NCBI GenBank assembly: GCA_022510685.1
Contig: JAFLTA010000028.1
Span: forward strand, 1-36,220
DNA length: 36,220 nt
Direction: 5' to 3'
From: Lachnospiraceae bacterium
Lineage (GTDB): Bacteria; Bacillota; Clostridia; Lachnospirales; Lachnospiraceae
Of this stretch, positions 13,236 through 21,574 are shown in pieces. The notes under the pieces were generated by a model that worked only from the letters and a program-made list of their open reading frames with translations, made no database searches and was not told the origin of the DNA. The position numbers were made by a program, and so were the translations under genes. Position 1 is the first letter of the stretch, and every line of letters begins with the position of its first letter.

Positions 13236-14705
13236 TTACTTTTGCGCCTCAGCCACTTCACAACCCGCAAAATAAAACTGCAAAATCTCCTCATAGTTCT
13301 TCCCCTGTTTTGCCATCTCCACTGCTCCATACTGACTCATACCGGTTCCGTGTCCAAAGCCACCTCCATAAATTTCATATGAAATTCCTTCTTTGGATTT
13401 CACCCGATCTATATAAAATGCAGCACTTGGCAACATAGAAACCGATGTCTTTCTTTTTTTCAGACTGACAGGAATACTGCCCGGTGCCAATATCTTCCTG
13501 ACATTATATTGGCTACTCACTTTCACTACCGTATTAGAGCCTACCACCACTAATTGGGTGACAATGCCGCTTTTCCCTCGCTTTTCCACTCGAATATTTT
13601 TTAGCTTTCCAATAGATTTGAGCGGCTGTTTCCGGTAAGTCCCGTTTTTTTGCTGTGTCAATACTTTAGACCGATTGCTTCTATAACACTCCTGCAATGT
13701 GGCATCAATACGGTTTGCAAGACTCTTTTCCGGAATTACCACACTCCAGCGGTACCACTCTGAACCTTTGTCGTATGTAGCAATATCTGTTTGAGTCATA
13801 AATTTACGGAATGATGTTTCCTTCGACAAATCCATATCTCCGTTTGTTTCTGAACCCTCCTGCTGCATACTGCTTTGCAGATAGCTGATTTCCTTCTCGG
13901 TCTCCCAAACCTCTTTCCCGCTGGCACTTTTTCCCCAAGATGTGGAATAGTAATACGCCTGAACACGTTTACTGTTTTTCGTCACCACCTGATTTTTCGT
14001 TGCATTGACCGCCATGCGGGAACGCTTATCCTCCGGGAGATTATTGTATACTTGACAAGATACACTGTCATCCAAATCCGCATTATATTTCCGAAACCGC
14101 CCGGCTGCTATCTGGTTATACGCATATGTCCTGGCACACACTGCCTGCGCCTTCAATGCTTCCATCTTGCTGCCGGTAGACAATTCACTGGGAACTACCG
14201 CATATAAATACTGTTCCAACGGAATTTCATTAATCAGCGTATATCCCTGTTTTGTCCAATTCAATTCCAGCATTCCGCGATATGCGGGATGGCGGTTCTG
14301 TCTGGTTACAGACAAAAGCTGCAGCCTTCCGCCCGAAACCGGGGATATTGTCACCTGTTTTTTTTCTTTAGTGGATAAAAAAGCCACCTTCTCCTTCGGC
14401 GCATAAGTTTCCTCTTTGCCGTCAATACGCACCGTCATCCCCTTTGTTCCACACACTGTCACCTTGTCATGATATACACCGACATAATTCGATGTCGATA
14501 ACAGCACCCGTACCTCTTTCCCGGATGATATTCCGGGCGGTACAGACACATTTTCCTCTTTGGTGTGTTTCGTTTCCCCACCCTGCGCTTTTTCTTCGGA
14601 ATCTTGGTAGTAGATTTTTATCTTTCCGGTATTCCATGCATCTGCCAGAATTACCAGCAAAGCCACTACCAAAACGATAAGCACTTTGTTCCATGGTTTC
14701 TTCAC
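13236..14705 (-). CDS. SpoIID/LytB-domain protein
   Basis: A 489-residue protein with an N-terminal membrane anchor (VLIVLVVALLVILADAW). The middle and C-terminal parts match SpoIID/LytB: INEIPLEQYLYAVVPSELST, then EALKAQAVCARTYAYNQ, and the terminal GGGFGHGTGMSQYGA. SpoIID is a lytic transglycosylase that cleaves peptidoglycan during spore engulfment; related proteins act in vegetative wall remodelling. It begins at GTG (14705), the only start fitting the upstream AAGAGGT site, though the spacing is long. It lies 51 bases after the DUF4340 gene and is probably the last gene of the ABC operon. Whether it serves sporulation cannot be told here. Confidence 0.9.
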   Translation of the reverse strand: MKKPWNKVLIVLVVALLVILADAWNTGKIKIYYQDSEEKAQGGETKHTKEENVSVPPGISSGKEVRVLLSTSNYVGVYHDKVTVCGTKGMTVRIDGKEETYAPKEKVAFLSTKEKKQVTISPVSGGRLQLLSVTRQNRHPAYRGMLELNWTKQGYTLINEIPLEQYLYAVVPSELSTGSKMEALKAQAVCARTYAYNQIAAGRFRKYNADLDDSVSCQVYNNLPEDKRSRMAVNATKNQVVTKNSKRVQAYYYSTSWGKSASGKEVWETEKEISYLQSSMQQEGSETNGDMDLSKETSFRKFMTQTDIATYDKGSEWYRWSVVIPEKSLANRIDATLQECYRSNRSKVLTQQKNGTYRKQPLKSIGKLKNIRVEKRGKSGIVTQLVVVGSNTVVKVSSQYNVRKILAPGSIPVSLKKRKTSVSMLPSAAFYIDRVKSKEGISYEIYGGGFGHGTGMSQYGAVEMAKQGKNYEEILQFYFAGCEVAEAQK

Positions 14706-14756
14706 GTCAACATACCTCTTACTTTGTTTTCCCTATCCTGCTTATTTTCCCTGCTG

Positions 14757-16244
14757 TCAAGCGGAAGCTAACAGCTTGGCAAACACCTTGTCTGCTACAT
14801 TTTTGTCTACAAGAAACAGACAATCCCCATTTAGCTCAATGCGGTAAAAATTCACCCCATCGTAAGGCAGAAACTTCATGGTCAAATTCCTGTCGTCTGT
14901 CTTAATGGTTATGGACTGCACCGGTTCCTCACCGACTGCCTTAACAGCGCCATCAATTTCACCCCGGTAAACCAACTCCGAAAAAACGTTGTTATACGTC
15001 GTTCGGAATGTCTCATCCTCCACCTCTTTTCCGTCCAGCTTCACAAAGTAATTGTACACCGGACTGTTATCTTCAGAAATGGCGTTTTTGACTTCCTCTT
15101 TCGTCATAGTAATTTTATGGGATTTTCCTCCCTGCGTCAACACAATTTCCTGTAAGGTATCCACATTTGCCTTGTGCGGTGTCTTACACAAGGTTTCAAA
15201 GGCATCTATGTCCACTAACCCGTCAATGGTATCTGCCGGAATCCGATAAATTCCTTTTTCACCCCGGATAGAGACGTAATAATTCTCCTCTAAATCATCC
15301 TTTGCTCCCACTGACAACTGAAATACATGCTCCGTTTTTACCTCTTCTGTCTGTGTGGCATCTGTCTCGCCAGTCCCTTGTGTCTCATCCAATGTATAAT
15401 AAGATACATCCAAGGTATATGTCGGCTTATCCAAACCGTATTGTTTCTTTTGGGCTTTTGTTGCGTGATAAGCTACTCCATCAACGTAAGACAGGCTGAC
15501 GAGCCCTCCAAACAGCGTTTCCAGTGCACTTGCACTTCCCGGCATAACCTTTTTATACGGCGACTTAATATCCCACGCCTCATAGTCTTTGTAAACGGCA
15601 CGCTTTTCATTATACACTGCTTCAAAGACATCTCCTTTTGCCGGGGTCATCTTAAAGGCTGTCACATACGCTGCGGTAATATCCGGTGTTTCCGGCAATT
15701 CCATCATTTCTCCCCATGTATAATTCAGCGCATCGGTAACGTTAGAGCCGATAGCGTAAATTTTATCGGCGTCCCCTACATACGCATAGTATCCTTCCGC
15801 CGCAACAGATTCCATACCAATCACTAATGTATTGGAATTCCCCTCTTCGTCTTCCAACTCTACACGGTAAGACGGTTTATCCAACTGATACTGACTAATA
15901 TCGTCCGGATTCTCAACCACCAGCTTGGACGCATTCACCTGCGCCACATCGTCTAACATTTCCACAATATTATCCTGATTTACCGGAAACTGTTCGTCCG
16001 ATGCGTCATGCCATATGCCCTCTTTTTTCACATATGTCACATCCGTTTCATCCGTCACAAGATGCAGTTTATTTATTTTCCCCACATCCATGGCATACAG
16101 CGTGGTCTCTGTATTATCTTCTGCACTCTCCTTTTTTGCCTGCTCTTTTTGATAGACAGTTGCTCCATAATAGGCTACTCCTGCCGCCACAAGAAGTACC
16201 AGCAATCCGATTATCGTCACCATCTGCCTCTTTTTGTTTGACAT
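14757..16244 (-). CDS. DUF4340 protein, partner of the Gld-type transporter
   Basis: A 495-residue protein with an N-terminal membrane helix (MVTIIGLLVLLVAAGVAYYG) and a large extracytoplasmic part of DUF4340 type. This part shows repeated strand-rich blocks: EGIWHDASDEQFPVNQDNIV, QYQLDKPSYRVEL and KKQYGLDKPTYTLDVSYY. DUF4340 genes commonly follow GldG genes, as here, 34 bases downstream of one. The internal LDKPxY repetition shows duplicated domains. GGAGG lies before the ATG at 16244. Its job is unknown. It likely forms the outer part of the transporter. Confidence 0.85.
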   Translation of the reverse strand: MSNKKRQMVTIIGLLVLLVAAGVAYYGATVYQKEQAKKESAEDNTETTLYAMDVGKINKLHLVTDETDVTYVKKEGIWHDASDEQFPVNQDNIVEMLDDVAQVNASKLVVENPDDISQYQLDKPSYRVELEDEEGNSNTLVIGMESVAAEGYYAYVGDADKIYAIGSNVTDALNYTWGEMMELPETPDITAAYVTAFKMTPAKGDVFEAVYNEKRAVYKDYEAWDIKSPYKKVMPGSASALETLFGGLVSLSYVDGVAYHATKAQKKQYGLDKPTYTLDVSYYTLDETQGTGETDATQTEEVKTEHVFQLSVGAKDDLEENYYVSIRGEKGIYRIPADTIDGLVDIDAFETLCKTPHKANVDTLQEIVLTQGGKSHKITMTKEEVKNAISEDNSPVYNYFVKLDGKEVEDETFRTTYNNVFSELVYRGEIDGAVKAVGEEPVQSITIKTDDRNLTMKFLPYDGVNFYRIELNGDCLFLVDKNVADKVFAKLLASA

Positions 16245-16278
16245 GAATCTCTACCTCCATCAATGATGCACCTTCATG

Positions 16279-17796
16279 CTATCTCTTTCGACGCATCAGC
16301 CAAATAACGAATCCCACCGCCAGACATGACAGCGGAAGAAGAATGATCAGCACCGCTGCCCATACCAGCTGCAATGCAGGCGTCATATTGATATAGGAAT
16401 AATCCATACTTTTCGCATCAATCGCCACTTTTTCCGTATCCACTGTCAGCATGGAGCTAACTGCCGCCTTTAACAGATTACCGTTTTCCAGCTGGCTCGT
16501 GGCAACATAAGATTCATCAAACGTGTCAGAGGAAGCGTATACAATCAACTTTGTCTGTGCGTCCTCCTCTAAATTTTCAGTTGCATAGATTCCCACGCTG
16601 AACGGACCGTCCACATCGCCGCTCTCTTTTTCCGAACTGCCGGAAGACGGGTCCACCTTCAGGTACGAGCTGTCTGATGTGGCAAGAAGCTCCTGAAGAC
16701 TCAAGGAACTGCGAATTTCCGACATGATATTTAATCCCACCGCATTGGGCATGATAAAATAGCCCTGCACATCTGAGAACAGTTCAAAAGCACCGCTTCC
16801 CATCTCCGGTACTACATAATTCGGATAGTAATAATACTTTCCGGAAGTCTCACATATCACTCCCTGTGTGCTGCGTATTCCATAATACTCCAGCACCTCC
16901 TGCAGGTTTGGTGTTTCCTCCGTAGTATATTCCAGATTGATAACAGCATCTCCGCCTGCCTGTAAATATTCTAAAAGCACTTTCTTTTCATTATCCGTAA
17001 TGTCCGTCACAGGACCATTCATCATCAATATATCACAGTCCTCCGGAATTTTCTCTGCTGTCAAAAGCTCTAAATCTTCCATCTCTATATTCATTTTATC
17101 AAATGCCTTTGACATAGTTTCCGCAAGCGGAAGCTCTGAATGCCCATTTACCACATACATTTTCGTAATGCTTCCGGACAAAACATTTTGAATTGCCGAA
17201 GTAATCTGCCCCTCGACATCCAGATAGTAATTCACCGATCCCGTGTTAGGATCCTGCTCGGTGTAATACATTTCCGAGCCACTCACATACTTGGCTGTCT
17301 CAGTGTCCTCTAACACCACCAGACAATCATTGGGGCTGATGTCCTCTGTAATATCGTACTGGGAAGCAAAGGCAGGTTTTACAATGGGATCTATTTTTTC
17401 CATGGAAATATATTTTGACTGCTTTGCATATTGGCTGAGTACATTTTCGATATACTCATTTTCACTTCCATCGCTTACCATGTAATACAGAGTAATATCC
17501 TTTTTGTTGTCTTTTAGTATCTTTTTCGTCTCCTTAGACAAGGTAAACAGATTTCCCTTACTGAGGTCTGTGGACAAATCCAGTTTACTCACCACCAGAT
17601 TCAATACGACAACCAAAGCCACCACCAGAACCGTAACTACGGTACTGTAAGCACCGGACTTAAACTGACGGGTCTGAAAAGATTTTTTAATGCGACCCGC
17701 TTCTTTTTTTCCGGATGGCTTATTTGAGGATTCCTGATTTTCTATTTCTTTTTTATCGAATTCCTGATCATCTAATTCTTTATTTTCATTGCTCAC
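16279..17796 (-). CDS. GldG-like ABC-transporter auxiliary protein
   Basis: A 505-residue protein with an acidic, charged cytoplasmic N-terminus (about 50 residues), a membrane helix (TVVTVLVVALVVVLNLVVSK), a long outer region and a C-terminal helix ending in basic WLMRRKR. The outer region shows features of the GldG family, namely CDILMMNGPVTDITDNEKKV and LLEYLQAGGDAVINL, with an IFT52/GIFT-like fold expected. In Bacteroidetes GldG works with GldA and GldF in gliding; Firmicutes homologues have no known gliding role. It starts at GTG (17796) behind AGGAGG. It lies between permease and DUF4340 genes. Confidence 0.88.
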   Translation of the reverse strand: MSNENKELDDQEFDKKEIENQESSNKPSGKKEAGRIKKSFQTRQFKSGAYSTVVTVLVVALVVVLNLVVSKLDLSTDLSKGNLFTLSKETKKILKDNKKDITLYYMVSDGSENEYIENVLSQYAKQSKYISMEKIDPIVKPAFASQYDITEDISPNDCLVVLEDTETAKYVSGSEMYYTEQDPNTGSVNYYLDVEGQITSAIQNVLSGSITKMYVVNGHSELPLAETMSKAFDKMNIEMEDLELLTAEKIPEDCDILMMNGPVTDITDNEKKVLLEYLQAGGDAVINLEYTTEETPNLQEVLEYYGIRSTQGVICETSGKYYYYPNYVVPEMGSGAFELFSDVQGYFIMPNAVGLNIMSEIRSSLSLQELLATSDSSYLKVDPSSGSSEKESGDVDGPFSVGIYATENLEEDAQTKLIVYASSDTFDESYVATSQLENGNLLKAAVSSMLTVDTEKVAIDAKSMDYSYINMTPALQLVWAAVLIILLPLSCLAVGFVIWLMRRKR

Positions 17797-17814
17797 GATA
17801 CCAATGCCTCCTTC

Positions 17815-18681
17815 CTAATTAAATCTCTTTTTCTTTATCATTTGCACTGTCAAAAACAGGAATAGGAAGGATACACTCAAGTAATAAATTATGGCATCGT
17901 AGTCCAGTATTCCCAACTCAAAATCTGAATATCTGCCGGTAATGGCAAATACGCCTGACACTTTCGTGAGCAGGTTCTCATACAGGGCTGATTTCGCAAT
18001 GTAAATCCCCCATACAACAGCTTCACCAACGAGGGCAAGAACAACTGTCACTGTAACATTTTTCATCATATTATAGGCAATGGTACAAACCACCAGCCAA
18101 AGCACTGCCATGATGATTGCCTGGGAGAGTGAATCACCGGGCAGCATGGATGCAATGCTCGTCAGCATATTGCTCATCAAAAGGGCGATAAAGGAAACCA
18201 CCGCAGCAATCACCTGACTCTCCGTAAGAGAAGATATAAATAATCCGATGGCGATATTGGCTGCTCCCAGCAAATAAAATCCTATCAGACTGCTGTACGC
18301 CAGCGATAGCCGCACATCCCTTCCATACATATTGATAAGCAACGGATACAGAGCAATCACCAGTATGGCAATGGTAAATAACGTCATTACTGCCAAATAC
18401 TTCCCGAGGATGATTTTGCTCAGGGAAATAGGTGATGTATACAGCAGCTGATCCGTGCGCTGCTTATTTTCTTCTGCTACAATCCTCATTGTAAGAATCG
18501 GTATGAGAATCACATATATAAATGTAAGATTTCCAAGAGTAAGCTCAAAATTTCCGATGCCTTGAGCCAGGTTTCCCGCCCACGTATACAATCCTATAAG
18601 GGCAAGGAAAAATGCCAGAAACACAAATCCCACCATAGAATAAAAATACTGTCTCAGTTCTTTCTTGATTATGGCAAACAT
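17815..18681 (-). CDS. ABC-2-type permease (GldF-like)
   Basis: A 288-residue membrane protein with about six helices. It begins MFAIIKKELRQYFYSMVGFV, and the helix-loop RIVAEENKQRTDQLLYTSPI is typical of ABC-2 permeases of the GldF/NosY type. The ATG abuts the stop of the ATPase gene with no gap, and GAGGAGG lies inside the end of that gene, so the two are translated together. It supplies the membrane channel for the ATPase encoded by the preceding gene. Substrate unknown. Confidence 0.9.
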   Translation of the reverse strand: MFAIIKKELRQYFYSMVGFVFLAFFLALIGLYTWAGNLAQGIGNFELTLGNLTFIYVILIPILTMRIVAEENKQRTDQLLYTSPISLSKIILGKYLAVMTLFTIAILVIALYPLLINMYGRDVRLSLAYSSLIGFYLLGAANIAIGLFISSLTESQVIAAVVSFIALLMSNMLTSIASMLPGDSLSQAIIMAVLWLVVCTIAYNMMKNVTVTVVLALVGEAVVWGIYIAKSALYENLLTKVSGVFAITGRYSDFELGILDYDAIIYYLSVSFLFLFLTVQMIKKKRFN

Positions 18682-19740
18682 TTACTCGTCCTCCTCTTTC
18701 TGCTCTTCGCTCTCCGGTGTATCTTCATCTGCTTTTTTTCCACCATCCTGCTTTGAGGTCTTTTTCTCAGCAGTCTTTTTCGTTTTCTTTCCGCCATACT
18801 GCTTGGAGCCGCCCTTTGTCAGTGCCAGGAACGCATCTTCCAAGGAGGCGGCTAACGGATGCAGTTCATAAATTGGACAGTCTGCCTTTGCCATCGCATA
18901 AAATACATCCTCTCTGATATCTGCTCCGGATGTCACATACAGCGTCAATCCAATCGTTCCCTTTTCATTTTTCTCATCATACTGTACATCTTTAATGCCG
19001 GGAACCGTGCGCAAAGCTGCCTTAACCTGCTCCTTACTCCCTTTTGCCACCAAATGTATACCGTTTTTCTCCACCATCTCCTTTGTGAGATTATCCGGTG
19101 TATCCTTCGCAATCATCTGCCCCTCGTTAATAACAATGATTTCATCACAAACGGCAGCAATTTCCTGCATAATGTGAGAGCTCAATAAAATGGTATGATG
19201 ATGACTGAGTTCACGAATCAGGGCGCGCATTTCCATAATCTGTTTGGGATCCAGCCCCACCGTAGGTTCATCTAAAATCAAAATATCCGGGTTGCCCATC
19301 ATGGCTGCCGCAAGACCAACCCTCTGTTTATATCCCTTTGACAGATTGCGTATCAACCGCTCCGACACATCCAAAGTACCTGTCTTTCCCATGATTTTAT
19401 GAACAGTCGTATCTCTGTCTGCCCGGGAAACTTTTTTTAATTCAGCCACAAAAGTCAAATACTCCCGTACCCGTAAATCCGGATACAGAGGTGGAATTTC
19501 CGGCAAATAGCCTATCTCCTTTTTCGCCTTCTCCGGCTCCTCGCTTACGTCAATCCCATTGATAAGCACCTCACCGGATGTCGGTGCAATGTAACCGGTA
19601 ATAATATTCATCGTTGTAGATTTACCGGCACCATTAGGTCCCAGAAAACCGATTACTTTTCCGGTCTCTACCGTAAATGACAAATCATTTACTGCAGCAT
19701 GCCCACCATACTCTTTGACCAGATTTTTTACTTCTATCAC
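18682..19740 (-). CDS. ABC transporter ATP-binding protein (GldA-like)
   Basis: Start is set by the ribosome binding site: AGGAGG at 19749-19754 stands eight bases before a GTG at 19740 (VIEVKNLVKEYGGH). An in-frame ATG at 19776 has no properly spaced site. With this start it has 352 residues. The Walker A GPNGAGKST is at 34-42, the signature is LSKGYKQR, the Walker B LILDEPTVGLDP, and the switch region LLSSHIM. Residues beyond about 300 form a Lys/Glu-rich tail (GGKKTKKTAEKKTSK...) not needed for ATP binding. First gene of the export operon. Pumps an unknown substrate with the permease. Confidence 0.93.
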   Translation of the reverse strand: MIEVKNLVKEYGGHAAVNDLSFTVETGKVIGFLGPNGAGKSTTMNIITGYIAPTSGEVLINGIDVSEEPEKAKKEIGYLPEIPPLYPDLRVREYLTFVAELKKVSRADRDTTVHKIMGKTGTLDVSERLIRNLSKGYKQRVGLAAAMMGNPDILILDEPTVGLDPKQIMEMRALIRELSHHHTILLSSHIMQEIAAVCDEIIVINEGQMIAKDTPDNLTKEMVEKNGIHLVAKGSKEQVKAALRTVPGIKDVQYDEKNEKGTIGLTLYVTSGADIREDVFYAMAKADCPIYELHPLAASLEDAFLALTKGGSKQYGGKKTKKTAEKKTSKQDGGKKADEDTPESEEQKEEDE

Positions 19741-19748
19741 TGTTTCTT

Positions 19749-19754
19749 CCTCCT
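19749..19754 (-). promoter_or_regulatory. Ribosome binding site deciding the ATPase start
   Basis: AGGAGG on the minus strand, eight bases before GTG 19740. It rules against the ATG at 19776. Confidence 0.75.
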
Positions 19755-19859
19755 GATATTTTGATATTTTTTCCATCCTTCTACTTATGCATCAGTCAGT
19801 ATAGCAAACTAATGTCAAAATTCTGTGAACACCCCCGCAAAAACGGTCACAAAAAATAA

Positions 19860-19891
19860 GCCCTGTATCCGGTCTCTCACAGATACAGGGC
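19860..19891 (-). terminator. Terminator of the cyclophilin gene
   Basis: GCCCTGTATC and GATACAGGGC form a perfect 10-bp stem. TTATTTTTTG follows on the minus strand. It lies about 20 bases after the stop at 19909. Confidence 0.9.
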
Positions 19892-19908
19892 AATATCGAT
19901 TGCAAATC

Positions 19909-20430
19909 TTAATTATACTTTTCCGGTTCAGGATAATCTACACCAAATGTATCCACTGTCACCTCGATAATCTTCTGTGGCTCCATCGGTCTGTCTTCTG
20001 CATCTGTTTCCACCGTTGCAATAGCATCCACAACATCCTGCCCCTCTGTCACCTTACCAAACGCAGCATAAGCACCGTCCAAATGCGGCGAGTCCTTATG
20101 CATGATAAAAAACTGTGAGCCTGCCGAGTTCGGCATCATAGAGCGAGCCATCGACAACACTCCCGCAGTGTGCTTCAGATTATTCTCATAACCATTCTGT
20201 GCAAACTCTCCACGGATATGATAGCCCGGTCCACCGGTACCCACACCGTCCGGATCTCCACCCTGAATCATAAATCCATTGATGACGCGATGAAAAAACA
20301 ATCCGTTGTAAAAACCCTTCTGAATCAGGGAAATAAAATTGTTCACCGTAACAGGTGCAATATCCGGATATAATTCTGCGGTTATCGTTCCCGCTGTTGT
20401 TTTCATAGTAATTACCGGATTCTGTGCCAT
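19909..20430 (-). CDS. Cyclophilin-type peptidyl-prolyl isomerase
   Basis: A 173-residue cytoplasmic cyclophilin that speeds proline isomerisation during protein folding. No signal peptide is present. The catalytic-site segments are FHRVINGFMIQGGDPDG (Arg and Phe/Gln of the active site), GSQFFIMHKDSPHLDG and AFGKVTEGQDVVD. AGAGAGGA lies about six bases before the ATG. It is a single-gene unit with a strong terminator, followed by the ABC operon on the same strand. Confidence 0.95.
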   Translation of the reverse strand: MAQNPVITMKTTAGTITAELYPDIAPVTVNNFISLIQKGFYNGLFFHRVINGFMIQGGDPDGVGTGGPGYHIRGEFAQNGYENNLKHTAGVLSMARSMMPNSAGSQFFIMHKDSPHLDGAYAAFGKVTEGQDVVDAIATVETDAEDRPMEPQKIIEVTVDTFGVDYPEPEKYN

Positions 20431-20513
20431 AGTACATTCCTCTCTTTCTACTTTCTATACTTCAGGCGAAAAAAGCTTCCCATACGAAACTCTCCGCAAA
20501 AAAACAAAACAAA

Positions 20514-20537
20514 GAGGCAAAACAAAGGTTTTGCCTC
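20514..20537 (-). terminator. Terminator of cheY
   Basis: GAGGCAAAAC and GTTTTGCCTC pair as a perfect 10-bp stem around four bases. A long T-rich tract (TTTGTTTTGTTTTTTT) follows on the minus strand. Confidence 0.92.
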
Positions 20538-20555
20538 TCCCATATGTATTGTATA

Positions 20556-20918
20556 TTAGCCAATCACTTTCTTAACTGCCTCTAATACACGGTCTGCCTG
20601 GAATGGTTTAACAATAAAGTCCTTGGCTCCATTCTGGATAGCCTCGATAACCATTGCCTGCTGACCCATCGCGGAACACATGATTACATTAGCACCGCCG
20701 TCAACCTCTTTAATCTTCTTTAATGCCTGAATTCCATCCATTTCCGGCATCGTGATGTCAAGAGTCACTAAATCCGGCTTTAACTCAGAGTACTTCTGCA
20801 CGGCAGCAACACCATTCTCCGCTTCCCCTACAACATTATAACCACCTTTTGTTAAGATATCCTTTACCATCATTCTCATGAATGCTGCATCGTCTACTAT
20901 CAAAATATTGTTTCCCAT
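20556..20918 (-). CDS. cheY: Single-domain response regulator, CheY type
   Basis: A 120-residue receiver domain without output domain. Acidic Asp9 and Asp10, the phospho-acceptor Asp54 (VTLDITMPEMDG), Ser82 (MCSAMG) and Lys104 (IVKPF) are all in place, and the pattern is the CheY pattern. CheY is phosphorylated by CheA and binds the flagellar switch FliM. No other chemotaxis or flagellar gene is in the window, so motility is implied but not shown. I chose the ATG at 20918 (MGNNILIVDD), which has GGGAG seven bases upstream. The ATG at 20924 is too close to it. It has its own near-consensus promoter and terminator. Confidence 0.93.
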   Translation of the reverse strand: MGNNILIVDDAAFMRMMVKDILTKGGYNVVGEAENGVAAVQKYSELKPDLVTLDITMPEMDGIQALKKIKEVDGGANVIMCSAMGQQAMVIEAIQNGAKDFIVKPFQADRVLEAVKKVIG

Positions 20919-21003
20919 GGTCATTCTCCCTTACATTAATAAAGTATCAAAGTTTATGTATCTGAACCCCTTTTTTGGGAATCCATAAGCATCTACTTTA
21001 ATC

Positions 21004-21032
21004 ATTATATCCGCTTTCTGTTTCTATGTCAA
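21004..21032 (-). promoter_or_regulatory. Consensus promoter of cheY
   Basis: TTGACA (21027-21032), 17 bases, TATAAT (21004-21009) on the minus strand: both hexamers are perfect. The leader is about 80 bases and includes a CCCAAAAAAGGGG stretch. Confidence 0.85.
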
Positions 21033-21044
21033 GAAAAACTACAC

Positions 21045-21497
21045 TCAAAAATATTTCCGGTTTCCCCATAGATTTTTCCTACGTAAATCAATGTATTCAC
21101 CGTATGCTTTCTCTAAAATCTGCTTTTCATTAGCAAATTTTAACAAATGATAAGCCTCATGATATTTGTAATAACCGGAATCCACAAAATATTCTTCCCT
21201 CTGCGGTCTGCTGTAATAACTGTCTGACATCATCAGATACCAATGTACGTCCTTTACCACGGTATCTCCGGAAGCATTAAATGAATACTGACTTTTTCCC
21301 ACATAGCTGATAATACTTGCATCAGCACCACTTTCTTCCTTCACTTCCCTGAGGGCTGTTTCTTTATATTCCTCTCCCGTCTCCACAGTACCCTTGGGTA
21401 ATACCCATCCTTCGTAACGATTTTTGTAATTTTTATATAGAAGCAATATTTTCCCTCTATATATTACCACCCCGCCACAACTGGTCGCTTCATACAT
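21045..21497 (-). CDS. NUDIX hydrolase
   Basis: A 150-residue protein with the complete NUDIX box (residues 36-58: G-x5-E-x7-REVKEESGA), which binds the metal for hydrolysis of nucleoside-diphosphate compounds. The N-terminus (SCGGVVIYRGKILLLYKNYK) and the long aromatic C-terminal helix (YFVDSGYYKYHEAYHLLKFA) are its visible remainder. Substrate cannot be read; diadenosine polyphosphate hydrolases look similar. AAGGAGG lies before the ATG. A TTGCAT-17-TATACT promoter precedes it. It follows the PBP gene on the same strand. Confidence 0.92.
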   Translation of the reverse strand: MYEATSCGGVVIYRGKILLLYKNYKNRYEGWVLPKGTVETGEEYKETALREVKEESGADASIISYVGKSQYSFNASGDTVVKDVHWYLMMSDSYYSRPQREEYFVDSGYYKYHEAYHLLKFANEKQILEKAYGEYIDLRRKNLWGNRKYF

Positions 21498-21531
21498 TGA
21501 ATTTCCTCCTTCGTGGGGTTTCCTCCAACTA

Positions 21532-21567
21532 AGTATACAGTATACTATTTTTTTTATGTAAATGCAA
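21532..21567 (-). promoter_or_regulatory. NUDIX promoter overlapped by a palindrome
   Basis: TTGCAT (21562-21567) and TATACT (21539-21544) are 17 bases apart on the minus strand. The -10 lies within the 15-bp palindrome AGTATACAGTATACT (21532-21546), a possible operator for an unknown repressor. Confidence 0.5.
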
Positions 21568-21574
21568 TGCCGGT

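Noticed and set aside
13236-14705. Evidence for a sporulation locus
   Set aside because: SpoIID-domain proteins also act in vegetative wall remodelling, and no other engulfment gene lies nearby.
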